Translations under genes and position numbers: made by a program
Source: Hyphodiscus hymeniophilus
Lineage: Eukaryota > Ascomycota > Leotiomycetes > Helotiales > Hyphodiscaceae
Assembly (NCBI GenBank): GCA_016508695.1
Contig: VNKQ01000002.1
Coordinates: 310,001 to 374,000, forward strand
Direction of reading: 5' to 3'
Length of the DNA: 64,000 bases
Shown: positions 36,172 through 47,547 of the stretch, in pieces
How positions within the stretch are numbered: position 1 is the first letter of the stretch
Layout: the number at the start of each line of letters is the position of its first letter
The notes under the pieces: generated by a model
What the model saw: only the letters and a program-made list of their open reading frames with translations
Database searches by the model: none
What the model was told of the DNA's origin: nothing

Positions 36172-37139
36172 GAGTCCATCTGCTAGAGGAGAGGATGCAC
36201 TGCTATATGCAGGGCCTATTCATTCTTGGGACGGCATCTTTGGAGCCTCGCTTGCTGGCGACCCAATGACTATAAAACGAGTTTCTTGGTCTCTTTATGT
36301 TCAAGGGAAGTATCACAAAAGCCAAGACGTGAATGACTCCCCAATGACAAAGAACCCAATGACGAAGATTTAAGCTAAACCAGGAGACGTTATCTCTACC
36401 CGTGGAACCAGCTCTCCTTGAACACAAACTGGTTCAAGAGATCTCTAGTTCCATCTATCAGCATGAAAGAAATAACCAGTATCGACAAACTTGTCGGTGT
36501 CGACTGTCGATGACTTTGCCGATGTCGACACTTCTAATGTCGACAATATCTGTCGATGTCGAGCTAAATTTACGACAGTCTGTCGCGGCAGCCAGTTGAC
36601 CTGCAAAGACCTTAGAAGTGTTAGTAAATAGTTCCAGTATTCCCATGGCTATAGCCGCTTACCAGCTCATTGGGACCGGAAAGAAGACCGGCACTTTGTC
36701 CTACTGCACTTGGCGTGTCCATCGTTTGAAAGACCAAGGACCCAAAGCCCAGGGGTGGCTTTATATAGTCCGCAAACGTCCGCATTTGCACGTGTCCGAA
36801 TCGTTCAAATGTTGTTGTACTTTTGGACCCTTTCCGAAACTTTAACTTCTCCTACTTCGACGAGGAGGTATCCAAATCGTTCAGAATCTGTTACGCTTTT
36901 GGATACTTCTCAAAAAGTCACATCCATCATATGCCAAACTTTGAGAAGTTCATCATCTCCATTATTTGTACTCATACATGTACACCGAACGCCAGACAAG
37001 CCAACGGCGCCTGAGCACCTCGCAGCCGTGGTATACTCTCCGTAATCATGAGGCCTCAGCGTCCCAAATCCTCACCTGCAATAGAACCCTTTCCTCATAC
37101 ACGCCCAAGCTATCTTCCAGGCTGGAAGGTCTGATCCGG
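36172..37139. other. Convergent intergenic spacer with TGTCGA words and an imperfect duplicated segment
   Basis: No gene. At 36480-36570 the words GTCGA/TCGACA recur many times in both orientations. At 36797-36925 two segments of about 45 bp resemble each other (TCCGAATCGTTCAAAT... and TCCAAATCGTTCAGAA...), each followed by CTTTTGGA. Confidence 0.5.
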
Positions 37140-37579
37140 CTACGCATTGACATAGTTTGGTGGTGGAGGGCCCGGTGGCGCGTTGAATGCCTGTTGGTTG
37201 AAATTGTCCTGTGGTTTGAAAGCGACTGGCGGAGGGGCGCTGACGAAGTTGTTTCTGGCGCGGCGTCTGCGGCGTATCAATATGCATCTGTAGGCTAAGT
37301 TAGTTGTGAGTCAAAAGGATGAGCGGATTGGAACGTACGCAGTGATAGAGAAGAAGACTAGTGCAACGAAGATTAGAACTCCAGCTAGAACCCAGCGGCC
37401 ATAGCGGTCCCAGCGGCTACGACGACAGTTGTTATCAAAACCATCGTCACTGTAATGAGGTTAGCGGGAGAACCATGAAGGTAGCGGGTGACTTACAAGT
37501 TGTCAAAATCGTCGTTGTTGCAGTTGTTGCGTGCGATGAGTTGGAGGGCTTGTGGAATGAGGTCTCGTGGTAGATACAT
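37140..37579 (-). CDS. Small single-TM RCR-family membrane protein
   Basis: Resembles the RCR1/RCR2 family ('chitin synthesis regulation, resistance to Congo red'), ER/plasma-membrane proteins acting in endosome-plasma-membrane trafficking. Three exons: 37579-37497, 37449-37339 and 37287-37140; phases close to 113 aa. Order: short Asn/Asp-rich lumenal part, CRRSRWDRYGRWVLAG juxtamembrane motif, one TM helix (about residues 43-65), poly-basic CIxIRRRRRARNN stop-transfer, and a Pro-rich tail ending PPGPPPPNYVNA. It is shorter than typical RCR proteins but has the diagnostic Cys-Arg-Arg...TM...Arg-rich layout. A Pro-rich tail of this type often recruits WW-domain ubiquitin ligases; here the PPxY consensus is only approximated (PPNY). 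Confidence 0.78.
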
Positions 37580-39453
37580 GGTGGTGGTTGGGTTTTTTTG
37601 GTAGGACGTGAGAGGGTGAAAGAGTCGGAAAGATTGGAAAGTCGCAAAGTTGAAAAGGTCGGAGAGTTTGAGAAAAGTGAGGAAGCGAGATGAGCGAGCA
37701 ATGGAATAGAGAAAGTTGAGACAACAAGAAGGGAGAACTTGACTATGTAGGTTCCACCCGTGCTGGGATTGAACATCAGCACAGTCCACACTGGCTACAT
37801 TAGAGTTCCAACGAGGCAAAGCAATAGGGCAGTGAGGTTGCAATGAGGCGATGATCTTGGCTGGTGCTGACCTGCTCAGCCCTCAAAAGGGTGAGTTGAC
37901 GCGCTTGGCACCTTGAGACCCACGACCTTAATCTCGCATGAGGTAATTCGGAAAAGTTTCCAACATCAAGATTCCAAATAGCGCTGACCGTCAGCACAAC
38001 CACGTGATCTATGTCAACAATAATTGGACTGGCTGAGCCTTAACGCAGGATACAAAGATTCCTTGTAGAAGAAGTCATAGACAAACGAAGTGGTCGAAAA
38101 AGATTCACTCGTTCCCAATTAAGAGTATGTACCTCATCCTCAGAAGAAACTTCTCTGATTTGTATGTGTATGATATCCCTCGGAAATTACACTTCTCTGA
38201 TGTGCAACAAAATATCTAAGAGGCGAATGGTCATGTGACTGAGCCAAAACACTGATGTGTCTTGGTCAACCGATACTCAAATATACTTCATAGAAGAGCT
38301 TGCCACCTTTGTCGTGTTTTCCTAAGCCCCAAAATCAGTCTTGGGAAGTGACGTACCCATCTCATCGCACCATATCAAGCTGACGACACGTGACCTGTGA
38401 TTGTGGACATTCGGCGAACAACGCACAAAATTAATCGTAGTTGAGGGTTTGTGACCAGCGGTTTGAGGCTGAGCATATGAATACCCCACCCATTCGTGGC
38501 TTATATCCGTTGCATGATGTGGAACGACTCGAGGGACTTTGTGGCCAATTTCCAGAACCTCTTCGCATCTCAGCAATCAAGAATTGCTTCTCATCAGTTC
38601 CGCATACGGCAACTTTGGGTTTCTTTTTCTCAATTGCCTCATCTTCTGTGTAGGAGACTCGAACGACTCTGTTCAACGTCCTCAGTAAGTCACTTCAAAG
38701 GCAAAGAAGTGTTCCAAGACCATGTAGTGGCCCAGAAGGGCCTTGGGCGAATTGGATGGCATGTCAACAGATTCAGACATGCTGCCAGCATACCTCTTTT
38801 CTGAAGTTATTTTGGGTTTCGTTGCTTTCTTGAGGTGTTTCTGCATGTAATTCCCCTTAAGGGGAATTAACGGCCTTTCAGGCTTTCAGCAGGCACTTTC
38901 TAGGCCTCCTCATACAAACAAGCAATCTGGCAAGCAGCATGGTCTTCTTTGACTTCTACATCACAATGACGGATCAGGACGTAAATCTTCAAAGTTCTCA
39001 AATCTCAACTTATTCCAGTGGAACACTCCGTTCCTCATAACGCATGGTATTGCAAAGGTCAATGTGCAAGTCGAATGGCCAGGTCAAGTAGAGTACCTAC
39101 GGCGCAGCACTTTGTGGCTTCAGCAGACATCATGGAAGACACGTGGGAGAAGATGCCGAGTACCCATTAAGCAACAGAGTCGAAGATGGGCAAGGCTCCA
39201 AACAGATTTCACCAAACATCGGCCGTTGAGAAACTGACCAAGAAAGAGAATGAGAGTATGGGATTGGGAAAGTCCTGCATCAAGTAAAGCAAGTAAGGCA
39301 CTAAAATCTTCATAGCCCACAGTGGCAAGCTTCGAATTCCACTCCTAGAACTTAATGAGGTATATGTATGCATCCCGGCCCTCAGATCATCGAAGTCGTC
39401 ATGCCATCCACTCCGAGCAATCCAAAACGCCCCAGTAGAGGAGAAGAAACCTT
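37580..39453. other. Intergenic spacer (1.9 kb)
   Basis: No recognisable gene on either strand. It contains a perfect 22-bp palindrome at 38848-38869. The open frames present (for example 38431-38676) lack domains and overlap each other on both strands. Confidence 0.55.
38848..38869. promoter_or_regulatory. Perfect palindrome containing inverted STRE cores (CCCCTTAAGGGG)
   Basis: A 22-bp perfect inverted repeat centred on TTAA, holding CCCCT and AGGGG, the Msn2/4-type stress-response core in both orientations. It lies about 1.27 kb upstream of the RCR-type gene start and 0.6 kb downstream of the stop of the MOSC-reductase gene. Function inferred only. Confidence 0.4.
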
Positions 39454-41094
39454 CTAAAAGTCAATAACAATATGTCCCAGCCCCCTCGAGACACAACTCA
39501 ACATCGCTTTCCCATCATCTTTCTCCTCTTGACTCAATCCACTTCCCCTGTGCTCTACTCGTCCAGAACAAACCTCCACCCTACAAGTTCCACAATTCCC
39601 CACCTCACAACTCGAGTCGACATCTAGGCCTGCCTCCCTCATGACTTCAAGCAAAGTCTGTTCGGCTCCAACTTCCAAGGTCTTCTTCGATTTCACCAGC
39701 TCGGCTGTAAAGGGATCACCGGATGTCGCCATCTGGAAAGCCTCGTAATGAATCTCGTCTTTCGACATCCCGCATGAGTTTGCAGCGCGGACACTATCGT
39801 CGATCATTCGCTGCGGGCCGCAGACGTACACGAAGGAATTCCATCTTCGAGTCGAGAGGATGTGAGGGATATCCATGCGGTCGCCTTTCGATCTGTCGTA
39901 GATTGTGACGTTGGCCCCCATCTTCTCGAGAAGGTTCCGGTAGGGTACATCGTCTGCTGAGCGCACGGCGTAGTGTAGTTCGTAGTTGAAGTTGATTTGC
40001 GAGTAGGCAGCGATATGAGACAAGAAAGCCGTTATGCCTATTCCGCCTGCGATGAAGATGTGGTTCGAAAATGAGCCGGAGATGGGCACACTCTCTGTGA
40101 TCTTCCCAACGAGGATCTTGTCCCCTTGTTTCAATTCTTGATGGATATACCGAGAGCCGCCACGACTCTCACCCTCGAGAGCGATGCCAAGTTCGAGGCG
40201 ATTGGTACTGCCTCCGACAATGGAATAAGATCGTATCAGCCCATTCGGCAACTTCAACCTTGCGAAAGCGCCTGGATCCAAATCCTCGCCTTCGCCCTTC
40301 CCCGCTGCCTGCAGCACAAAGCTCGAGATCCTCTTCGTCAATATATTCTTCTCCACAAGTTCGAACTCCTCCCACTTCTCCACCTCTTTTACTTTCCCGC
40401 TCTCTTTCTTCAAACCGTCAATGAGCCGCTTGAAAGCCTCCTTACATTCATTTCCGAATTCTTCGATCCTTCCGAGCTCTTCCAGCTTTGCGAGATTACT
40501 CTTATCTCTGTGCAAGTACTCCTGCACTCTCTCGATCGTCCAATTCGGATATTTCCTCTCGACCAGCTTCATTCTATCACCAACACCCATCCAGCCCTCC
40601 TCAAGAACACGGTAATACCATCCCGTGCGACTCAACTTCCACGTGTTTGGCGCAAATCCTTTGATCCCAAAACGGTGATTGAGTTTAAAGCACGGTTGTC
40701 TGGGCAGACTGACCTGCAACAGCACTTCGCCCACTCGGATCTTATCCCCAATGCACACATTCCGCTCATTCATGTTCCCGTCTACAACGAGGTTCTCACC
40801 AAAGCCACCAATCTGAAATGCATCGCGTGCATCCGGGAACTCTGATTGCCACGATGCGTAATGGCCAGGGTAATACTGATGCACTGCTTTGTCGAACCCA
40901 CCGTGGAAGGTGAGGTCGTGCTCGTCGCTTTCGAGACCGGTGTTGGTGCAGAAGACGCGGTCGGTGCGCGGGAGCTTATAGATTCCTGTTGTGATGGAGA
41001 GGTTCTTCATTTGTTTCATTTTACTGGTACGGAGCTGGATAAGTGTAGACTTGTGCCAGGCCGCGTCGAGATCCAGAGAATGAATTGGTGCCAT
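39454..41094 (-). CDS. MOSC-domain / flavin reductase / 2Fe-2S ferredoxin fusion protein
   Basis: Single-exon 546-aa fusion. The N-terminal MOSC (molybdenum-cofactor sulfurase C-terminal, YiiM-like) domain covers about residues 1-210, with YKLPRTDRVFCTNTGLESDEHDL and the conserved GGFGENLVVDG and LQVSLPRQPCFKLN. Then come an FAD-binding barrel (FARLKLPNGLIRSYSIVGG), an NAD(P) domain (FIAGGIGITAFLSHI, VYVCGPQRMID) and a C-terminal plant-type ferredoxin with the four cluster cysteines C496, C501, C504 and C534. The domain order matches known fungal and bacterial MOSC-oxidoreductase fusions related to phthalate/vanillate oxygenase reductases. It probably passes electrons from NAD(P)H via flavin and 2Fe-2S to a Moco-linked reduction of N-hydroxylated compounds or a partner oxygenase; the acceptor is unknown. 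No targeting signal is evident. Confidence 0.9.
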   Translation of the reverse strand: MAPIHSLDLDAAWHKSTLIQLRTSKMKQMKNLSITTGIYKLPRTDRVFCTNTGLESDEHDLTFHGGFDKAVHQYYPGHYASWQSEFPDARDAFQIGGFGENLVVDGNMNERNVCIGDKIRVGEVLLQVSLPRQPCFKLNHRFGIKGFAPNTWKLSRTGWYYRVLEEGWMGVGDRMKLVERKYPNWTIERVQEYLHRDKSNLAKLEELGRIEEFGNECKEAFKRLIDGLKKESGKVKEVEKWEEFELVEKNILTKRISSFVLQAAGKGEGEDLDPGAFARLKLPNGLIRSYSIVGGSTNRLELGIALEGESRGGSRYIHQELKQGDKILVGKITESVPISGSFSNHIFIAGGIGITAFLSHIAAYSQINFNYELHYAVRSADDVPYRNLLEKMGANVTIYDRSKGDRMDIPHILSTRRWNSFVYVCGPQRMIDDSVRAANSCGMSKDEIHYEAFQMATSGDPFTAELVKSKKTLEVGAEQTLLEVMREAGLDVDSSCEVGNCGTCRVEVCSGRVEHRGSGLSQEEKDDGKAMLSCVSRGLGHIVIDF

Positions 41095-42052
41095 GGCTGG
41101 TGTAATACTCTAGCAATAATTTAGTAGCAAAATGCAGAAGCTGTCGAGGCGACTTCACATGATTCCTGACAACTATCGTTGATCTGTGGCAGCTCTGATC
41201 AAACAGGGGCTGGAGCCTGTTTCGTGTTCAGTGGAATGAGTAAGTGGTGAGAGCGAGCTCAGGTTCGATCAAACGTCTGGGATCCAGGTCGGAAACATAG
41301 AGATGAACGAGAGATTGAAGGAAAGAGAAAGAGGTGTGGGTGGGTAGAAATAATAAACCCATTTCAACTAAGCGCAAGCGCATACGAGGACTGGATTGGT
41401 CCTTTGGTCGTCGATATTGTTTAGTGTCTTTCCGGCGTGCTTTCAAGCGAGAAACCCCTGAGTTATTATCAAGCAAGGATGGGATGAGCTAGTCCGAGGC
41501 AGCCCGGCTCAAAACAGTCAATAATTTTGTGAAGATGACACCACTGCGAATCTCCTTCAACTTTAGGACTGAGCGTGAAATTGTACTCCATCTGAAAGTC
41601 TTCGTTCCCAGCGATACCCGCCCATTCGCAATGATGATAAATACACAGGATTCCTCCCTTTCCCCAGGCCCAGAAAAAGTGCAAGTGATAGACAAATAAT
41701 AATGTTGATGAGAGTGACACCGACTCCGAATTCCGCCTGCTGTACTGAAGCCGAGCGCACTGCGAGGCAGTCAGGTAAAGCAGTATTAGGTACGATCTGC
41801 CGCGACAGATGAAGCATGAACATGAACTATGACCCTCAAATCGTATCCCAAACCACACACATTGTACGAGTATATGTAGCAAGGAAATTTTTCGACACAA
41901 CCAAAACGTGGTCTTTCTATCATTGGGAACCTGACTCTTTTCGCATAAAACAAAGAACACGCCGGAACTGAGATGGTATGATCCGCTGAAACGCCATGAG
42001 GATGCTCGAAACGCCGGGAATTGTAAATGGCACTCGCGAGGTTAGCCTATGG
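41095..42052. other. Intergenic spacer
   Basis: Region between two minus-strand genes (upstream of the MOSC fusion, downstream of the SomA-like gene). Frames at 41469-41960 overlap in several phases and show no domain. No gene is seen. Confidence 0.55.
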
Positions 42053-44612
42053 TCATTCCGCACCAATCTCGTTGCCATCAAGCGGACCGAAGGAGTTGAA
42101 GTCGAAATTGTCAACACCCTCTCCGTCTTGGTGGAGGAAGGAGTCGAAATCAAAGTCTTGGAGAACGTCCATGTTACCACCGTTTGGATTGGCGAAATTG
42201 AGATCGTAATCAAACTTGTACGAGTTAGTTTGTGCCATGAAACATACCGAGCAAGACTCACTGCAGTGCCTGTAGCATCGCCCATTCCAAATGCACCTCC
42301 GAGAGGATCTGGTTGAGGTTGAGCAATGTTCGTATTCGCTGGAGGGGCAGCTGCTTGTCCGTTGGTAGCAGGTTGACCAGCTCCGTTCCCAAAGGTCTTC
42401 GGGTGGCCGGGTGTAATGGGCGTTGCGGGTGTCGGAGTCGCAGGTTCCTGTGAGGCATCGGCGGACGGTGTGGCACCAGCATTAGGATTCGCGGCGGATC
42501 CCTTCTTTGTAGCGCGCTGTCATCAATGTCAACATTTCCACAAAAAATCCATTTAAACGCAATAGAATATACCTTTGCAGCCTTTGTCTCCTTGGCATCA
42601 TTCTTCTTCTTAGTAGGGTTCGCCTTATTGCCCTGTGATGGTGTTGGAGGTGCGGCTCCCTGCTGAGGTGACGATGGATTCGTCCGTCCATTCGCAGCAT
42701 TACCCGCAGGGACTGCTGAGGGCGGCGGCATGGCTCGTTGCTGCGGAGTACCTTGCCCCATAGGTTGCTGAGGTCCACCCTGGTTTGGACCGGGGATCAT
42801 TTGGCCAGTTGGTCCATTTTGCCAGTTGGGGTTGGCTCGTTGTTGCTGAGCCATCGCCATTTGCTGCGGCGTCATCTGGCCGTTGAAACTACCGCCAGGG
42901 TGAGAGCTCGGTGGTCGCATGCCGTTAGGCATAGCATTGACCATGTTTGGATCCATACCATTGCCCATTTTGAAGTATTGTTGAGCCATGTTCGGATCCA
43001 TCTGACCGCCAGGCATGTTGAAGTTCATGCCGCCTGGCGAGCCTCGAGACTGGCCTTCTGGCAGAGGTGATGGCATTCCAGCATTGTTCATATGGGGGGT
43101 ACGCTTCATCTGCTCACTTGGATTAGGAGAGTTGACAGACCGAGCTCCTTGAGGTGATGTGCCTTGCTGGAAAGGTTGTCCGTTCGGTCCCATAGCTCCA
43201 GGAGGAACTCCTTCTCTGCCTGGGATAGTCATGCTATCTTGTTCTTGGCGTGCCATCATGAGACGCTTCTTGTTTTGTTGCTCTAGCAACATCAATTGCA
43301 TCTGGTAGTCTTGCAAAGCATGATTGCCGCCTCCTGGCTGGCCGCCAGCTTGACCACCTCGCATGCCACCGTTAGGACCCATCTCACCAGCATTGTAGTA
43401 CCCCGCAATAGCTCCGCCATCTTGTCCTTGCGTCATCATGGGGGATCCTTGACTCTGGGGTCCACCAGTCGGCATCTTGCCGGCCATTTGACCAGGCATT
43501 TGAGATTGCTGTTGTCGAGCCAGTCCGGCTTGGTATCCAGCGAGTCCAGCTTGTTGTGCGTTCGCGCCGACCGGCATGTTCTGGAACTGCTGAGCTGTCA
43601 GATTGTTTGGTTCCATACCATTGGCAAGCTGCATATGAGCCGCTTGAATAGCATTGCTGGGGCCAGAATCTCCCACCTGTTGGGGCATTCCTTGCGACTG
43701 TCCTCTTCCATTTGGCATCTGTTGTGGGTTGAATGGGGCTCCGCCATCGAGGCGGGGTCGCTTCGAGGGAGATGGAGCATTCTCGGCCGATCCAGGGGAT
43801 CCCGTCCGCTGCTGATGGTCACCACTGGATGGGTCTCGTTGCATCTGTTGCTGCTTTTGCTGCTGCATCATTTGGAGTTGTTGGGGTGTTCTGGTGGCCC
43901 TGGTCAGGCGATGTATTTAAAATAACACGTAACGTGAGGACAACTTACGCGTTTCTATTACTATTTTGCATAGCCTTTTGCCTCAGCTCATTGGTATTCA
44001 TGCCATTTGCCTGGTTGCGCATCATCAACTGTTGATATTGAGCAGGCATCATGTCGCCTCTGATACCTCGAAGCATATTTTGCTGCGCTTCTTGCCTCAC
44101 TCGAGATTGTCCCTGGGATGAGTGAGACACAGCTGAAGATTATATCGAAGACTACTAACCTGTGTGTGTGTCACGTATTGCATAACATTGCGCCCAACGT
44201 CTTTCCCACGTTGAGCGTTGAACATGTCCCAGAAGAGACACCACCACTCGTAGAGAAAACAACTCTCGGGGCACTCTCTGGGTACATCCGGTGCAGGCAG
44301 ATCGTCAGGCCTTTTCGAATCAAGATCATCTTTCGAATCTCCATCCGCGCCTTCGTCTCCTGCTCCGTTGCCGTTCTCATCTCGACGCCTACTGCCCGGA
44401 CTCTCTTTGATCACTTTGATAGGCTGTTCACTACCAAGCAACGCCCTCGCACAATCGTACATGCCGTTTCGAAGAAAGTATTCGTAGATATATGTATTCA
44501 GCTGAGATCTCTGCTGATTGTCGTTGACCTGCATCGGCGGTCGAACACCTCCCGGCATGGCACCACCAACAGGCCCACCCATGGCGTTCATACCCGCCAT
44601 ATTGACGTTCAT
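42053..44612 (-). CDS. LisH (LUFS) domain transcriptional regulator, SomA/Som1/Flo8-like
   Basis: Homologue of the fungal SomA/Som1/Flo8 group, nuclear regulators downstream of cAMP-PKA that control adhesion, conidiation and virulence in other moulds. Five exons: 44612-44160, 44112-43949, 43899-42573, 42516-42262 and 42214-42053; phases close to 786 aa. The N-terminal LisH/LUFS segment reads QLNTYIYEYFLRNGMYDCAR (about residues 37-56), followed by CPESCFLYEWWCLFWDMFN. The middle is Gln/Pro/Gly/Met-rich low complexity with KRPRLDGG, a likely nuclear signal. A second basic block (NKANPTKKKNDAKETKAAK) lies near residue 640. The C terminus is acidic/aromatic (DFDFDSFLHQDGEG), resembling an activation domain. 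No separate DNA-binding domain is visible. The start is the first ATG before the LisH motif. Confidence 0.88.
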
Positions 44613-46821
44613 ATTCGAGGATATTGTTCGCGAAGTGTTTCCGCCTTAAACCTACGCCTTCTTTGCTAATGTATGCCAACGGAAAGCACCTCAGTCAGCC
44701 ACCACGCCTTCGACGCGGATGTAGGGCCGAAAGAGCAGATCCTGCCCGAAACCCCAAATTTTCAAATCAAGGATACGGATATGCGAACTGCTCATGAGAG
44801 AGTGTTCCTGCTCAGTCGCGGAGGCAAATTGGTGATCTGGTGATACGAAGGCTGGTCGCAAGATTTGCAAGACGAGAAAGGTAAATGCGATAGGCGCGCG
44901 ATAGAGAATTCGCGGAGGATGAGAGAGGTGAGGAGGACGGAGGGATTTATCGTCTTTCTACACTTCGATAATGGAATTCGCGCGGTAAATGTCGATAGGT
45001 GGGAATGGTGATGGGCCTCGAGGTTGGAGATATTGGGCAAAGTGGTTGTCGTCCACGTCGGGGGTTGGCACTAGGCCGCCTGCGAATTTGTCAGAACGAG
45101 ACCTGCCTGCACTTCTTCGCAAAGACGAGGCTGGGGATTTCCTCACCGTCAGTCGGAAGGGCTTGAGAATCACCACGAAAGGCTACAAACACGTAAAATA
45201 TGGCAATCCGAGTTCGATTGGATGATAATAATGTCTAATGTCTGACTGAGAAGGATTTCGTGAGAAGCTTCGAAAGAATCGATTCCACAGGATGTGTACT
45301 TTACAGTCCGAGTTAGACTCAATATAGTTAGACGAAACTGCTGCTTTTACCTAGATCGGGGAGCTGACGGAGCTCATGATTTTATATCCTGAAAAATCAG
45401 CCGACTTTCAGGCGTGTCACTCCGTGTTTCGATACTGTAGTATGAGTCGATAACAGGAGCAGTGTTTCCGGTCGATTTTCGGTCTCGAAGACCCGGTTTC
45501 GACACCTTCTTGTACTGCTGAAAGATCTGGATACTCATCCGATAAAAGTGGCGAGGATTATGAGTGTGACACCTCGCAATAAAATGGGCAATCAGACGAT
45601 TCGATGGATTCGGGGTATTCTGCGTCCCGTCACTTGTAGTCGGTACTAATGAGACATTGATACGGGCTTCGGGCAGTATGCGTAGGAAACGCAACGAAGT
45701 TCTCACCACCAAATACGCCGTGGCATTTTTACATATCATTTGTCACGTGATGTACATCATGCACGGGTTCAGGGGTATCCATGGCCCATGATAGATGGTC
45801 GGGTAATTCAAAAATGAAGCTTGAACGTCCGAGTCTGATGAGGTTTAGTTCGTCAATTGCACCACCAGTCATCAGGGTGCTCAAATGGACGTCTGCGCTT
45901 ATGTCGAGCCTTTACAATCTAGTTTGGTTAAAATGACGTGAGCGAAAGCAAAGAAAAAAGTTGGAGATATAAACAAGCAGCTGGACTTCGTTTCTGGAAG
46001 TTACCATAACAAATCCCAGAAGAAATGTTGTGTGAGAGCGCGAGATCTTGTGCCTGGAACAGATGAATCACAAATGGTTTTGAAAGCTGGCATACTGGTA
46101 TCAGGATTCAGGTGTAGTTATGTTGAAGTCGTGCCGCGGTATAAGCGACTAACGCCAGCCTTCCCGGCAAGGCTGGATATCAAGGACAGGGAGTACCAGA
46201 GTTTGTGGCCTTGGATTGAAGCTTCTGACAAGAATCACATGGTGTAATTTACTCCACAGCTCTGGGAGAGTAGAAACCGGAAGGCTGATAATAACTAGAC
46301 CATTTTCGAGCTAGAGCATTGAGGTTTAATCCGAGACAGAAGATAATCATAATTCATGTATCATAGAACTATGGAAAGCAAAACCTCTCCCAATGTATGA
46401 TTGACTAAGTCTAAGCAAAGAGGTCAATATCATATGTATAATCTTCTCCGGAATGAGCGCCGACCGGTATCGTCCAACTGTTTATAAGATGATGGACCGG
46501 AATTAGATATTGTCGGGACTAGGTGGATGAGCGACATTGGACGGCCCATATAATGATCGAAGAGGGCTGCTATATATGCCAGATGAGTTGAGTAAGGATA
46601 TCAATAAGAAGCACACTCTCTCAACAAGGTGTCCGGTAGTTCGTTTTGACGGTACTTGCATTGCAATTGCCCCTTCCACTGGGACGACAATGTGAAAATC
46701 GACCTTCCTAGGACTCGGCTCTCACATATTCCTAGTATATAGGCAGACTCGACTCAAGAGCCCAGAAGCTGTCCGTTAATATCTTTCCCATGTCTGAACG
46801 CCAAATGTACCGCAAGACCAG
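44613..46821. other. Intergenic region (2.2 kb), possible small genes unresolved
   Basis: Upstream of the SomA-like gene and downstream of BET3. A minus-strand frame at 44958-45176 (GGLVPTPDVDDNHFAQYLQP) reads like a protein, begins only with GTG and could be a last exon; no ATG exon could be joined to it. Another ATG-started minus-strand frame at 45374-45739 (121 aa) has no recognised domain. I do not call either as a gene. Confidence 0.45.
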
Positions 46822-47547
46822 TTACTCATCATCCGCTGGCATCTCATCGTCGATATACCGTATCAACGATATCCTCATCTCTGTAGTGTCGTTTCCACGC
46901 AGAATATCGCTGATGAAGTGTGCCTCTACTTGCACCTGTACCATCTCCAGAGCACCCCTTAGTACCCCGCAGAAGATATTCGAGAACCATAGCTCCTCCT
47001 GCGACCTTCCATCGTCCGGCAATTCGACAAAATCAGCAAGAGGGTTCTCTTCGAAGATCAAGGAGAACTGTTTCCCATCGCTTGTCCAATTCGTAACGGT
47101 TGGTGTGATATTGAGGAAGATCTTGAATCCAACCTTGGAATACGGTCAACGATGTTCACGCTTCAATGATTACCACAAACCTTAGCAATCATCTCTGCCG
47201 TTTCCCTGAAGCTCGAGCACCTCTTCATAGAATTCGATTTCGCAAGGTAATCCTCAATCAGTCGCAGGCCAATATTGTAGCCCATCTTATCGAGTTGTTT
47301 GTTAACCTCGACATAATCGCTGTTGTAGTCTTTGCACAGCTGGGCAACGATGGTTCCGTAGGTGAGCGTCACTAACTCCGCGTTGACTTTATCAACTCGA
47401 CTCCTTGTCCTGAATAAGCTTTCTTCGAAATCATAAGTTGGTAACGGACATACTTCCAGACCCTGGGAAATGTGTTAGCAGTTGGCCCTATTTGAGGCAC
47501 ACGACAGCTTACTCTTCGCCCATCCGCGCAGCTCTTGATGAAGCCAT
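46822..47547 (-). CDS. BET3: TRAPP complex core subunit BET3
   Basis: Core subunit of the TRAPP tethering complexes (ER-Golgi and Golgi traffic, GEF for Ypt1/Rab1). Four exons: 47547-47513, 47462-47454 (9 nt), 47409-47181 and 47133-46822; phases close to 194 aa, the family's usual length. Signature regions: RVDKVNAELVTLTYGTIVAQ, DYVEVNKQLDKMGYNIG, RLIEDYLAKS, then NPLADFVELPDD, LWFSNIFCGVLRGALEMVQ and VEAHFISDILRGNDTTEMRI. The Cys in LWFSNIFCGVLR lies where other species have the palmitoylated/channel region. The 9-nt exon 2 is needed to give GEEVWKTR. Divergent from the U5 snRNP WD40 gene, with start codons 262 bp apart. Confidence 0.93.

Noticed and set aside
37740..37800. tRNA-like GTTCAATCCC string on the minus strand
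   Set aside because: No cloverleaf; the surrounding stems do not pair.
40126..40845. Plus-strand 239-aa frame opposite the MOSC fusion
   Set aside because: It lies wholly inside a well-supported minus-strand coding exon and has no recognisable motif.
43296..43925. Plus-strand His/Leu/Ser-rich 209-aa frame
   Set aside because: Antisense of the Gln/Pro/Met-rich region of the SomA-like gene.
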